Source: Flagellimonas taeanensis (GTDB taxonomy: Bacteria > Bacteroidota > Bacteroidia > Flavobacteriales > Flavobacteriaceae). Taken from it: a stretch of DNA of 64,000 nt. Each line of letters starts with the position of its first letter. Position 1 is the stretch's first letter. The stretch is taken from the NCBI RefSeq assembly GCF_003584105.1, contig NZ_QXFO01000006.1:124001-188000 (forward strand), read 5' to 3'. The translations under genes were made by a program, and so were the position numbers. The notes beneath the pieces are model-generated. The model had not been told where the DNA came from. It saw only the letters and a program-made list of their open reading frames with translations, and made no database searches. Of the stretch, positions 1 through 8,985 are shown in pieces.

Positions 1-303
1 AGTAATCTTTCCACCGCAGGCACCTTGAGCGGAACTGTGGCCACAATGGACGGCGAAACAGCAGTTCCTTTGGAAAACGCACAGATTTCCATCCTGGACA
101 CCAATGAAGAACCTGTTACCTCAGGAGCCACCAATGTTGATGGCGCATATGCCATTATGGGCCTTGAGGCCGGCACCTATAAAGTGTTCTCATCCATGAA
201 CGGTTACGTGAACAGCGATACGTTGGATGTGGAGATCATTGCCGCCAACAAAACCATCCAAGATTTTATTTTGGAAGCTGAAGCTGTTGAAGAGGGAAAT
301 TGA
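1..303 (+). CDS. C-terminal part of a carboxypeptidase-regulatory-like domain protein (partial)
   Basis: The reading frame is open from base 1, so the gene begins outside the window and only about 100 C-terminal residues are visible. They form a carboxypeptidase D regulatory-like (transthyretin-type) fold: a GTV start, the segment VPLENAQISILDT, then TNVDGAYAIMGLEAGTYKV and a closing strand. Such domains occur at the ends of secreted Bacteroidota proteins, including DUF4382 lipoproteins, and are usually extracytoplasmic. The tail is acidic (EAEAVEEGN). A strong terminator lies about 30 bases downstream. The identity of the missing N-terminal part cannot be told from here. Confidence 0.8.
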   Translation, partial: SNLSTAGTLSGTVATMDGETAVPLENAQISILDTNEEPVTSGATNVDGAYAIMGLEAGTYKVFSSMNGYVNSDTLDVEIIAANKTIQDFILEAEAVEEGN

Positions 304-329
304 CCCCATCCACCATATACTTATTTAGA

Positions 330-355
330 GCGGGGCAAATGCCCCGCTTTTTTTT
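330..355 (+). terminator. Rho-independent terminator
   Basis: The stem GCGGGGC / GCCCCGC with a 4-base loop (330-347) is followed by eight T. It ends the transcript of the partial gene at the left edge. Confidence 0.9.
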
Positions 356-434
356 GATCACAGCCCACCATTTTCAATTCAAATTGGAGAGGTATTTCTA
401 TTTTAGCAGAAAGAAAAACAATCTCTGAAGCTAT

Positions 435-1043
435 ATGTACACCCCACCCCACTATCAAAACAATGACATGGATGAAATCAAGGATTTCCTGATCCATAAC
501 AGTTTTGGCATCCTCATCAACATTGTGGACAACAAACCCTGGGGCACCCACATCCCCCTGGAACTGGAGACGGACGAAAATGGGCATGATATTCTGGTGG
601 GACATATTGCCAAGGCCAACCCCCAGCGGAAGAGTTTTGACAACGGAGCGGAGGTGTTATGTATTTTCAATGGACCACATGCGTATGTTTCCTCCTCGTG
701 GTACAAGGAAGAGGAAGTACCCACTTGGAACTACATAGCCGTGCACGTCTATGGCAAATTGAAGGTGTTGAGTGAAGCGGAGACCATGCAATCCATGCAC
801 CGATTGGTGGAAAAATACGAGAGCGACTCCAAGAACCCCATTTCCCTGAAAAACATGTCCTCAAAAACGCTACGGCAGGTAAAGGGAGTAGTGGGTTTCC
901 AAATCCAGATCACGGACATACAGGCCACCTACAAACTATCTCAGACCCGTATTGAAGACCACCCCAAGATCATTTCCGAACTTGGCGAACGGGATGCCGG
1001 GAGCAAGGCCATTGCCCAAAAAATGGACAAAAGCAGTTCCTAA
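435..1043 (+). CDS. PaiB-like FMN-binding negative transcriptional regulator
   Basis: The 202-residue protein opens with MYTPPHY, the usual start of the PaiB family, whose members are about 200-210 residues long. It has the family's split-barrel flavin-binding pattern, with IPLELE near residue 40, GHIAKANPQ near residue 56 and PTWNY near residue 95. PaiB of Bacillus represses sporulation and degradative enzyme genes. In Flavobacteria the role is unknown and the protein may simply be a flavin or heme-handling protein. It stands alone and ends 3 bases from the convergent PorP-like gene. Confidence 0.85.
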   Translation: MYTPPHYQNNDMDEIKDFLIHNSFGILINIVDNKPWGTHIPLELETDENGHDILVGHIAKANPQRKSFDNGAEVLCIFNGPHAYVSSSWYKEEEVPTWNYIAVHVYGKLKVLSEAETMQSMHRLVEKYESDSKNPISLKNMSSKTLRQVKGVVGFQIQITDIQATYKLSQTRIEDHPKIISELGERDAGSKAIAQKMDKSSS

Positions 1044-1046
1044 AAT

Positions 1047-2846
1047 CTACTCCACATCCTGAAAAATGGCATCTGCCCAATTGGAATATCTGGGATTCTC
1101 CACGTGCATGATCCAAAGCTCATCGGTATATTGCCCTTTCATTTTGGAGCGATAGGCCGCATAGGCATCTTCATTTTCCTCATATTTGGCCAAATACACA
1201 TAATTGAGGCCATTGTCCGGGTTTTTGAAATATTGGGCTTCCAGGCCTTGATCCTTCAGTTTTCCCATGAATTCCCTTAGGTAGTTTTCATTTTTAAAAA
1301 CATTGGCCACAATGTAGTGTCCTTGCCCCACCCCATCAAGGTTGATGAATTTCTCGATGGGTTTGAAGGCACCTCCATGAAAGGTTCCCTCCTTCTCTTT
1401 CTCCACTGTTTTTTGAGTCTTTTGGGGCTTGGAGTTTTGGGCCAATGCAGAACCTTCCATAGAACTGTAAATGGAATCCAGGTCCTTACTGTCCGCCAAG
1501 TAAAGTTTTTGTGCCTTCGCCTCGATTTCAGGGTTTTTCTCTCCTGTGTGTCGTTTCACGATTCGCATGACCATTTCGAAGCGCTTCTCCATGTCTCGCT
1601 CCCTATTCCTCTCCAAGGAGTCCATCCGATAGACCAATTCGTTGATCACGGCATAATTGTCTTCTTGCAACTCTCTTAATTGGGCAATCTGCTCTTCCCA
1701 GAAGGCCAAGTCTTCCTTGTTGGTGGGTCGTAAAGTGGTCTGGACATCCAATTTGCTCCTTGAACCGTCCTTATCCTTGTTTTCTTTCTTATCGGCATCT
1801 GCCACAAAGGTTCCTTCTATCGGTTTTTTGGTCTCCCCATCTGGGTTTTCCTCATTGGACACAAAGGTGTTCTTGGAAAGTGTGGGAACGAAGGAATAAG
1901 CTATCGAAATTTCATGCGTTACCCCAAGGTTGGCAATACTGTTACTGATGTTCTTTTCAAAATTATAGCCAAAGGAGAGTCGTCTGTTCAGGTTGAAACC
2001 GGTTCCGGCCGAAGCACCGTACAACTGATCGTACCCTCCTTGGATCCAACCCAATTTGGGAAGATCCAAAATAATACCACCTCCAAAAATGGGATCTTCT
2101 TCCCCATCAAAACGGGCCCTTGCCAAAGGCAAAAGCCTACCATCCTCAAATATTCCGGCACCGTTCGCAAACTCATGGGTGAACTGGATGTGACCAGAGA
2201 AGGTCTTTTGGCCCAAGTCGGTCAAAGATTTACCCGAGTTGATGTTGTAATCCACCAAGTTTTGGGCAAATACCCCAAAGTCAAATTTTCCTACGGACAG
2301 GTTGAGACCCGGCTGAAAAGAAATAATGGAATTCTGGGAAGCATCGCTCAACAAGGGGTCCTCTTCAAGGGCCACTGCACGACTGGGGTCGTAACTGCTC
2401 ACGTAATAAGGGATGTTCACCCCAAAGGTCAGACTGCTCTCCCTTCCCAGTTTGATCCCGTGGGAATAATTGGCCATGACCCCCAAGTTGGAAATGACTC
2501 CTTCCTGTTGGTTATAAAGGCTAAAGCCCATACCGATCATATCATTGATCCTTCCGCTGTAGCTGAGAAAATAGTTCTGCCTGTTGTTGTCAAAATCCGC
2601 ACTTTGACTTCTATGAAAAAGGTTGATGTAGGATTTATCCTCTCTCACTGCCGAAAAGGTAGGATTTATCAAGAACCTATTGAATTTCAACAAGTTCTGA
2701 AAAGGAACATCATAGCTCACATAAGGGTTGCTCTCTTGGGCAACAGTATTCTGGCCCATCATAAGGCAGACTGCCAGAACATAAAAGACCCTTTTACAAT
2801 TAGGTAGGGGAAATTTTTGGGGGAATAAAAGTAGTTTTACATCCAT
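1047..2846 (-). CDS. PorP/SprF-family outer-membrane protein with C-terminal SPOR-like domain
   Basis: Residues from about 35 to 320 match the PorP/SprF family, beta-barrel proteins tied to type IX secretion and gliding. The pattern includes NPYVSYDVPFQNLLKFNRFLI near the start, GMGFSLYNQQEG, and repeated GFGVF/LSFGYNFE strands. A hydrophobic signal peptide precedes AQ near residue 37. A charged, probably coiled-coil segment (about residues 375-430) leads to a C-terminal stretch resembling a SPOR-type peptidoglycan-binding fold (GHYIVANVFKNENYLREFM, then LEAQYFKN). At 599 residues it is roughly twice a plain PorP. Proteins of this type typically pass extra domains to the periplasm, so it may anchor the barrel to murein. 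It ends 3 bases from the convergent PaiB-like gene. Confidence 0.85.
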   Translation of the reverse strand: MDVKLLLFPQKFPLPNCKRVFYVLAVCLMMGQNTVAQESNPYVSYDVPFQNLLKFNRFLINPTFSAVREDKSYINLFHRSQSADFDNNRQNYFLSYSGRINDMIGMGFSLYNQQEGVISNLGVMANYSHGIKLGRESSLTFGVNIPYYVSSYDPSRAVALEEDPLLSDASQNSIISFQPGLNLSVGKFDFGVFAQNLVDYNINSGKSLTDLGQKTFSGHIQFTHEFANGAGIFEDGRLLPLARARFDGEEDPIFGGGIILDLPKLGWIQGGYDQLYGASAGTGFNLNRRLSFGYNFEKNISNSIANLGVTHEISIAYSFVPTLSKNTFVSNEENPDGETKKPIEGTFVADADKKENKDKDGSRSKLDVQTTLRPTNKEDLAFWEEQIAQLRELQEDNYAVINELVYRMDSLERNRERDMEKRFEMVMRIVKRHTGEKNPEIEAKAQKLYLADSKDLDSIYSSMEGSALAQNSKPQKTQKTVEKEKEGTFHGGAFKPIEKFINLDGVGQGHYIVANVFKNENYLREFMGKLKDQGLEAQYFKNPDNGLNYVYLAKYEENEDAYAAYRSKMKGQYTDELWIMHVENPRYSNWADAIFQDVE

Positions 2847-3115
2847 AGCCGATTGGAATTTGTAGGTTAAGCTTCCTGATTTGGGTCAGGTTTGTATGTT
2901 TATTACTAGGTCTCATTAGCAAGATTTGGGGACTTGTAAGAGTTTTATTACTAATTGTAATGTAATATTACGTAAATTATCGGCTAAGCGCCAATTTTTT
3001 CGTTGAACGGTGAGGTGAATTGAATATATAACGTGTTACAGCTCAAAATATTGGAGCAAATCTTCAAAAAAAGCTAAAAAATCCTCTTAATTTTGATTTA
3101 TAGACATATTCCAAA

Positions 3116-3601
3116 ATGCCAATATCTGACACCATCTCCGTAATTCCATATTCCGATTCCTATCAGCAAGAATTTAAGGAACTTAACGAGGCCTGGATCA
3201 CCAAGTATTTTAAGATGGAGAAGATGGATTATGCCGCACTTGATCACCCAAAAGAATACATTTTGGACAAAGGTGGCTATATTGCGGTGGCCATTTTGGA
3301 TAACCAAGCCGTCGGGGTCTGTGCACTTATCCCAAGCCAAAAGGAAGGGTATGATTTTGAACTGGCCAAAATGGGTGTGTCCGAGCATTTGCAGGGCAAG
3401 GGAATAGGCAAATTACTGGCCCGGCACGTCATTGATAAAGCAAAGGAGATGGGTGCCAAAAAACTCTATCTGGAGAGCAACCGGGTTCTTGGACCCGCCC
3501 TTTCCCTCTATCAAAAGTTGGGTTTCAGGGAAATGATAGGGGTCACTTCCCCTTATGAACGTAGCGACATCCAGATGGAACTGCACTTGGATAACTTTTA
3601 A
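3116..3601 (+). CDS. GNAT family N-acetyltransferase
   Basis: The 161-residue protein has the GNAT acetyl-CoA-binding core. Beta-4 (FELAKMGVSEHLQGKGIGKLL) contains the Q-x-x-G-x-G loop at LQGKGIG, followed by the helix ARHVIDKAKEMG and the late motif LYLESN...ALSLYQKLGFRE. It presumably acetylates an amine of a small molecule or protein; the substrate cannot be told. It is monocistronic, preceded by a 269-base AT-rich gap and convergent with the following lipoprotein gene. Confidence 0.88.
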   Translation: MPISDTISVIPYSDSYQQEFKELNEAWITKYFKMEKMDYAALDHPKEYILDKGGYIAVAILDNQAVGVCALIPSQKEGYDFELAKMGVSEHLQGKGIGKLLARHVIDKAKEMGAKKLYLESNRVLGPALSLYQKLGFREMIGVTSPYERSDIQMELHLDNF

Positions 3602-3625
3602 ACTTATCCAATGGGATTTTGGCCA

Positions 3626-4267
3626 TTATTGGAGAATATACAACATCCCTTCTTTTTCATTATGTTCCAATCGGACACCATTGCCATAAAAATCAACAAT
3701 TTCATTTAGATTGATCAATACAGTTTCTTCATAATTTCCAATAGTTGTGCCCGGATGGGGACTCGTCACTACCCATATTCTTTTGATGGTACAGTTTTTT
3801 TCGGCCCTAGGTTTGGGAAAGCTTGTCCACACAATTTCGAGTAAATCATGGGATGTATTGTTTTTTATGACTATGGTTTCCAAGCTTATTTGTTTGCCTA
3901 TCTTATCGGTATTTGCATGATTTATGGAGTAGCTATAAACTTGATTGTCCCCAAAGACCACATAGCCATCATGGGTTTTCTCCTTTCTTTCATATAATAT
4001 GTAATTATTGGCGATTAAATTCAAAACTCTTTCAAAGTCCCTTGGTTCAACAAACAAAGCGCCCTCATCCTCAACAATTTGAACAAAACTGGAAACACTA
4101 GGAATCATATTTTCGGACAATTGGTGCTCCAATACATCTTTGTCCGCAATGGTTGGCATTAAATATACCTTATGGTCTTTTTTAAGGGCAATGCCCACAA
4201 ACTTTCTGTCGTCAGAACAACCCAAAATCAGTAAAGCCAAAATAATCAAGCAAGAAATCTTTTTCAT
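3626..4267 (-). CDS. Uncharacterised lipoprotein
   Basis: The 213-residue protein begins with a lipoprotein signal peptide (MKKISCLIILALLILGC, lipobox LILGC, lipidated Cys17). The mature part is a mix of short strands and helices without any motif I recognise. It should sit in the cell envelope. The start is well placed because the signal peptide begins at the first Met. The gene is monocistronic, convergent with the GNAT gene, and AT-richer than its neighbours. Confidence 0.75.
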   Translation of the reverse strand: MKKISCLIILALLILGCSDDRKFVGIALKKDHKVYLMPTIADKDVLEHQLSENMIPSVSSFVQIVEDEGALFVEPRDFERVLNLIANNYILYERKEKTHDGYVVFGDNQVYSYSINHANTDKIGKQISLETIVIKNNTSHDLLEIVWTSFPKPRAEKNCTIKRIWVVTSPHPGTTIGNYEETVLINLNEIVDFYGNGVRLEHNEKEGMLYILQ

Positions 4268-4561
4268 TTAAGTAATAATTGAGTGAATGCTCTTATTGGT
4301 ATCGACATTTTCATCCATGAAAAGTAGAAAAATATAATACTGGACAGACGGACAATTGATCTATGGTGCATTTCAATTGACGGAAACATCATTTAAACTA
4401 ACCGCTTATTTCTTCTTCATTGTCCGATTGGGGTCCTTCATTGAAATTTGACCATTACTTGTAACCATGTCTTGGACCTATATCTTCTTTTGGTCCCTAA
4501 TTTTCACATATTGTTAAAAATGAGTACCTTAATACTGTTCAACCTAAAAAACCTTTCAGCC

Positions 4562-4984
4562 ATGGGAACAGTAAAGAAATTGAACAAATGGGCCAATGCC
4601 CACACCTATTATCCGTTGGATTTTTTGCGGGTGGCACTGGGAGTTTTCCTTTTCATCAAGGGAGTGGAATTTATGGCCAATCATGCGGAAATGGCAGAAA
4701 TGGCCAAGCCTTTTGAAGGCATGCCCGGGGGCATGATCATTCTCCACTACATTGCACCTGCCCATTTTGTGGGAGGAATACTCATTGTTGTGGGACTCCT
4801 GACCCGCTGGGCAGCCATTGCACAGCTACCTATTCTATTCGGGGCCATCCTTACCAATTTTTTGGGCACCATGGATGTGGGCAATCTATCCATCGCAACA
4901 TTGGTCTTGCTTGCCTGTCTATTCTTTATTGTCTATGGATCAGGGAAACATTCGGTGGACTATTACCTCAAAATGGAAAAATAA
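4562..4984 (+). CDS. DoxX family membrane protein
   Basis: From the ATG at 4562 the protein has 140 residues with four membrane segments: YPLDFLRVALGVFLFIKG, the IILHYIAPAHFVGGILIVVGLL stretch, the AIAQLPILFGAIL stretch and the SIATLVLLACLFFIVYG stretch. This is the DoxX/DoxD layout of small four-helix inner-membrane proteins linked to redox or thiosulfate metabolism. Longer in-frame starts at 4448 and 4520 exist but would add a non-conserved extension before the first helix, so the shorter start is preferred. It ends one base from the convergent TonB-dependent receptor gene. Confidence 0.82.
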   Translation: MGTVKKLNKWANAHTYYPLDFLRVALGVFLFIKGVEFMANHAEMAEMAKPFEGMPGGMIILHYIAPAHFVGGILIVVGLLTRWAAIAQLPILFGAILTNFLGTMDVGNLSIATLVLLACLFFIVYGSGKHSVDYYLKMEK

Positions 4985-4985
4985 C

Positions 4986-7148
4986 CTAAAGGTTATCCAA
5001 CTGGTTGCTCTTACCGTCTGAACTGATCGTCCAAAAGAAGCCCACAAAGAAAAAGCTGTCCGCTGCCGGGGTAATGGCACGTCTGTCGAAGACTCCATCC
5101 ATGTTGGGAGTGTCCGCGTATTGGTAATTGCTGACATTGTTGAACCCCAAAATATTGCTTGCAGAAAAGTAGAGAATCTTCTGTTGGTCTATCAGGTACG
5201 CCCAATTGAAGCTAAGATTGTTGAAAGACCTGGTCTTCTCGGCCATAAATTCTGGGGTGTTGGGATTGTCATAGGGCCTTCCAGAACCGTAGGAATAGGT
5301 AAGCCCAACTTGCGAGCGGAGCTTGTCCACCCAATATTTGGTCACTACGGACAGGTTGTGCTTTGGGGCAAAATTAGGAGTGGCCCTTTCCGTGAAATTT
5401 TGATAGTCCCTCTGGGTGTCCAAATACGAATAGGAGACCCAATAATCAAGATATTCAATGCTCTTGTTATCCCTCCAGAAGAGGTCCAAACCACTGGCAT
5501 ATCCTGCGCCTGAGTTGGCAAAAGTGGAACCATATTCAGGCGTTTCGGTGTTGTATTTGATCAAATCATCATAGTCTTTGTAATAGGCTTCAGCCCTGAA
5601 GGTCTTACCATTGCCCACATATTGATAGTTCAGGATATAGTGCGAAGCCTTCTCAAAATGTAAGGCCCCATCAAACTTGACAACATCTGAAATAGGTCTT
5701 TGGTAAAAATCGCCATAGGCCAAGGAGAACTGTCCATTTTCCCCTGGCTTGTAGGCCAACGATACCCGCGGTGAAAAGTTGAAATCATCCAACAGGGTAC
5801 TGTGCTCTCCCCTGACCCCGAGTTTCATGGCAAACCTGTTGCTCAAAAAGATATCAGACTCTGCAAAAGCCGCCCTAAGTTGTCCATTGTAGCCCGTACC
5901 AAAAACAGCATCCTCCGCATTGGTATAGGTTTCTTCGAAATCCGAGATGAAAAGCTCTGCACCGACGCTAAGGTCAAATCGACTGTTGAAGTTTTTTCTG
6001 GCCTTCACCTTGATATGGGAGGCCGTTTCCTTGGAGTCGATTTCGTTTCCTTCAAACCCCACATCGTTGGTATCCCAAGAAATGGAAGCTCCTGAGGCAA
6101 GGCTCCAGTCATTCTCAAAAAAATACTTGTATGAAGAATTAAAGTAAAGGTTGTTGTTGGTCAATTGAAAATTCACAAAATCAGTATAATTGATGTCTTC
6201 CTGTTCTATATCCAGATTGGCATGGTTGAAACCTGTGTAGAGCTTGAACATACTCCTATCTCCCTTGCTCCTGAAGACCGCTTCCCCGGAAATGGATTCG
6301 TAAGGACTGTTCCAACGAGTCCCATTTTTGGAAGGGATCAAGGCCTCATAGGGGGCCAAGTTGATGTAGGAAGTGTTCAGGCTCAGGGACTGATCGCCCC
6401 AGATTTCGGTATGACCCAATCCTCCCCCGACGGACATGATGGAAATATCCGTTTTCTCCTGATCGGGCACATCGGTGGTATTCAGCAAAAGAACACTGGA
6501 TAACGCCTGTCCGTATTCGGCCGAATACCCTCCCGTACTGAAGGTGATCCCTTTAAAAAGGAATGGTGAGAACCGGCCCCGTGTAGGAATATTGTTGGCC
6601 GTGGCGCTGAAAGGTTGGAAGACCCTGAGCCCGTCTATGAACACCTGGGTTTCCCCCGCTGTTCCTCCCCGAACGAACAGACGTCCGTCCTCATTTATGG
6701 TGGTCGTTCCCGGCAATGTCTGCAATGCGGCCACAAAGTCGCCCGCAGCTCCGGCCGTGGTCACAATGTCCAACGGTTTCAGTACCGAGACTTTGGAATT
6801 ATCGCCCGCTTCAAAAGTTCCTGCACTCAAGGTGACCCCTGACAATGAATTGATGGCCTCCACCAACTGGATCTTCAAATCCTTGAAGTAAACAATGTCA
6901 CCGATCTCATAATGAGATTCGTAGGACAACATGGAAACCACCAAGGTTTGGGTGCCCGTCTCCGAGGTTTCAAAACTAAAGTGGCCGCCCTTGTCGGTAG
7001 ATGCCCCATCATAGGTGCCCTCCACATATACATTGGCCCCTTCAATGGGATTCATCTTGGCATCGGTCACCGTGCCCGACACGGTCGTCTGGGCCATCAT
7101 AAAACCAAGGTTGAAAAATAGAGTGAATACAATAAGAATGTTTTTCAT
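4986..7148 (-). CDS. TonB-dependent receptor with N-terminal carboxypeptidase-regulatory-like domain
   Basis: The 720-residue protein starts at the ATG at 7148, which begins the signal peptide MKNILIVFTLFFNLGFMMAQ; a longer frame upstream lacks one. Residues 21-100 are a CarboxypepD_reg-like domain (TTVSGTVTDAKMNPIEGANV). A plug domain (GDFVAALQTLPGTTTINEDG, then LFVRGGTAGETQVFIDGLRV) and a 22-strand barrel follow. It imports an unknown ligand across the outer membrane using TonB energy. There is no SusD partner, so it is a stand-alone receptor rather than a glycan importer. The DUF2141 gene is divergent on the other side. Confidence 0.92.
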   Translation of the reverse strand: MKNILIVFTLFFNLGFMMAQTTVSGTVTDAKMNPIEGANVYVEGTYDGASTDKGGHFSFETSETGTQTLVVSMLSYESHYEIGDIVYFKDLKIQLVEAINSLSGVTLSAGTFEAGDNSKVSVLKPLDIVTTAGAAGDFVAALQTLPGTTTINEDGRLFVRGGTAGETQVFIDGLRVFQPFSATANNIPTRGRFSPFLFKGITFSTGGYSAEYGQALSSVLLLNTTDVPDQEKTDISIMSVGGGLGHTEIWGDQSLSLNTSYINLAPYEALIPSKNGTRWNSPYESISGEAVFRSKGDRSMFKLYTGFNHANLDIEQEDINYTDFVNFQLTNNNLYFNSSYKYFFENDWSLASGASISWDTNDVGFEGNEIDSKETASHIKVKARKNFNSRFDLSVGAELFISDFEETYTNAEDAVFGTGYNGQLRAAFAESDIFLSNRFAMKLGVRGEHSTLLDDFNFSPRVSLAYKPGENGQFSLAYGDFYQRPISDVVKFDGALHFEKASHYILNYQYVGNGKTFRAEAYYKDYDDLIKYNTETPEYGSTFANSGAGYASGLDLFWRDNKSIEYLDYWVSYSYLDTQRDYQNFTERATPNFAPKHNLSVVTKYWVDKLRSQVGLTYSYGSGRPYDNPNTPEFMAEKTRSFNNLSFNWAYLIDQQKILYFSASNILGFNNVSNYQYADTPNMDGVFDRRAITPAADSFFFVGFFWTISSDGKSNQLDNL

Positions 7149-7360
7149 GACTGTTCGTTTGATTGTTGCCACAAAATTGCCCCGACCTTGTTTGTCATAC
7201 CAAAAGGAAGTACCCAACTGTGGATTTTTGATGATGGATCGGGATGCCGTTTTGTCCTCTACAATTCAACCCTGGAAAATAACAGTTCGGTGTTTCACAA
7301 TTTTTAGAAAGGCTCTCCTACCCGAGATTTGTATCAACATTAACATCAAAAACAATCCTT

Positions 7361-7780
7361 ATGAAAACTGTTGCCCTAGTATTGAGTTTTTTCTTGGTGA
7401 GCATGATATCCAAAGCACAAGAAAAGATTGGAACAAGCATTACCGTCACCATCGACAATGTAACCAGCAATGAAGGAAAGGTAATGGTCGGCTTGCACAC
7501 GGCAGAGACCTTTATGAAGGGACCAGGTGTCCAAAACCTTGAAAGCACCATCGAAAACGGAAAAGTGGTGCTGACCTTTACTGCTGTTGCCCCAGGCACT
7601 TATGCCATTATGGCCATGCACGATGCGAACGGAAACAACCGAATGGATTACGAGTCCAATGGAATGCCCAAAGAGAGTTATGGTTCCTCCGGAAATGACA
7701 TGTCCTTTGGACCGCCCAATTTTTCAGCCTCCAAGTTTGAGGTCGGAGAAGAGGACCTAGAGCTGACCATAAGGTTCTAG
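7361..7780 (+). CDS. DUF2141 domain secreted protein
   Basis: The 139-residue protein has a signal peptide (MKTVALVLSFFLVSMISKAQ) and one DUF2141 domain, marked by GKVMVGLHTAETF, the APGTYAIMAMHDANGNNRMD segment and the ending GPPNFSASKFEV. The DxNGNxxMD segment resembles a calcium-binding loop. Function is unknown; members are exported. The gene is divergent from the TonB-dependent receptor and shares its upstream region. Confidence 0.85.
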   Translation: MKTVALVLSFFLVSMISKAQEKIGTSITVTIDNVTSNEGKVMVGLHTAETFMKGPGVQNLESTIENGKVVLTFTAVAPGTYAIMAMHDANGNNRMDYESNGMPKESYGSSGNDMSFGPPNFSASKFEVGEEDLELTIRF

Positions 7781-7802
7781 AACGCTTTTCAATCCGAAAG
7801 GA

Positions 7803-7929
7803 GGTTGTCTAAAAAGAGGTTAAATTGTCATTTTGAGCGCAGTCGAAAAATCTCTACTGCCTTGATATCATATAGTTGAATTCTTGAAAGATTCTTCATT
7901 TCATTCAGAATGACACTTTTTAGACAACC
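7803..7929. repeat. Dispersed-type inverted repeat element (about 127 bp)
   Basis: The ends are perfect 14-bp inverted repeats: GGTTGTCTAAAAAG at 7803-7816 and its complement at 7916-7929. Immediately inside, two arms of about 27-28 bases (7826-7853 and 7889-7915) are imperfect inverted copies starting TGTCATT(T/C)TGA and ending AATCT. The layout is that of a small non-coding mobile or REP-like element. No coding sequence is inside. It sits between the DUF2141 gene and oxyR and could fold as a long hairpin that stops transcription. Confidence 0.7.
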
Positions 7930-8014
7930 CCTTTTGTTTTATCCCAATCCTGGGCTTTTCTTATAGATTATCCTGATGGTTTTTCATACTTTTATATTTC
8001 AAATTTATTGTTAG

Positions 8015-8956
8015 ATGACCATCACCCAACTTCAATATGTGCTTGCGGTTGCCGAGCATAAAAATTTCACTTTGGCCGCCGAGAAGAGCTTTGTTACCCA
8101 ACCTACCTTGAGCATGCAAGTGCAAAAATTGGAGGATGAGCTGGGTGTACTCATTTTTGATCGTAGTAAAAAACCCATTTCCATCACCGAAGTGGGCAAG
8201 AAAATCGTGGCCCAAGCGAAAAATATTGTAGCGGAAGCCGAGCGCATCAAGGATATTGTGGACCAGGACAAGGGATTCATCGGTGGGGACTACACTTTGG
8301 GGATCATCCCGACCGTAATGCCCACTTTACTGCCTATGTTCCTGAATACCTTCATCAAAAAATATCCGAAGGTGAACCTCATCATCAAAGAACAGTCCAC
8401 CGACAACCTGATCAAGAACATCTTGGATGGGCACTTGGATGCCGGTATTGCCGCCACTCCCCTGGAAATTGAGTTCATCAAGGAAAGACCGCTTTATTAT
8501 GAACCATTTGTGGGGTATGTGCCCAAAAGCCACCGATTATCCTCCGAGACGCAACTGACCACGGACCATTTGGATGTGAACGATGTCCTTTTGTTGCAGG
8601 ACGGACACTGCTTTAGGGACGGGGTCATCAATTTGTGCAAAGCCTCCAAAAATATGAATGGGGAACACTTCAAAATAGAAAGCGGGAGTTTCGAAACCTT
8701 GATAAGTCTTGCTGACGAAGGCATGGGGATGACCTTGTTGCCCTACTTGAACACCCTTCAACTGGGACTGCAAAAAAAGGAAAACCTGAAGCCGTTCAAA
8801 AGCCCTTCACCCGCACGGGAAATAAGCCTCATCTACCACAAAAGTGAACTGAAAATCCAAATCACGGAGGCCCTCAGGGATGTGATTTCCAGCATCGTTA
8901 GGGGTGCCATCACCTTTCAGGACGTGAAGATCATCAGCCCGTTGTCCAAAAATTAA
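8015..8956 (+). CDS. oxyR: Hydrogen-peroxide-sensing LysR regulator OxyR
   Basis: The 313-residue protein has an N-terminal LysR winged helix (residues 1-60, with FTLAAEKSFVTQPTLSMQVQ) and a C-terminal effector domain. The segment LQDGHCFRDGVINLC places cysteines at 199 and 208, the same numbers as the redox pair of Escherichia coli OxyR, and the spacing of nine is also the same. It should therefore sense hydrogen peroxide by forming the 199-208 disulfide and then activate peroxide defence genes. No katG or ahpC is adjacent, so it acts on distant targets. It is followed by a terminator. Confidence 0.95.
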   Translation: MTITQLQYVLAVAEHKNFTLAAEKSFVTQPTLSMQVQKLEDELGVLIFDRSKKPISITEVGKKIVAQAKNIVAEAERIKDIVDQDKGFIGGDYTLGIIPTVMPTLLPMFLNTFIKKYPKVNLIIKEQSTDNLIKNILDGHLDAGIAATPLEIEFIKERPLYYEPFVGYVPKSHRLSSETQLTTDHLDVNDVLLLQDGHCFRDGVINLCKASKNMNGEHFKIESGSFETLISLADEGMGMTLLPYLNTLQLGLQKKENLKPFKSPSPAREISLIYHKSELKIQITEALRDVISSIVRGAITFQDVKIISPLSKN

Positions 8957-8958
8957 AA

Positions 8959-8985
8959 GGGCCGCATTTCTGCGGCCCTAGTTTT
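8959..8985. terminator. Terminator after oxyR, usable from both sides
   Basis: The perfect stem GGGCCGCA / TGCGGCCC with a TTTC loop (8959-8978) is followed by TAGTTTT on the plus strand. It lies between two convergent genes. Confidence 0.85.

Noticed and set aside
1914..2807. Long open frame (297 codons) on the plus strand
   Set aside because: It is antisense to the PorP-SPOR gene, has no family features and is explained by codon bias of the real gene.
4448..4561. N-terminal extension of the DoxX protein
   Set aside because: The extra 38 residues precede the first conserved helix and no family member I recall has them.
7803..7929. Considered as part of an insertion sequence
   Set aside because: No transposase frame is inside or near; only a small non-coding element is supported.
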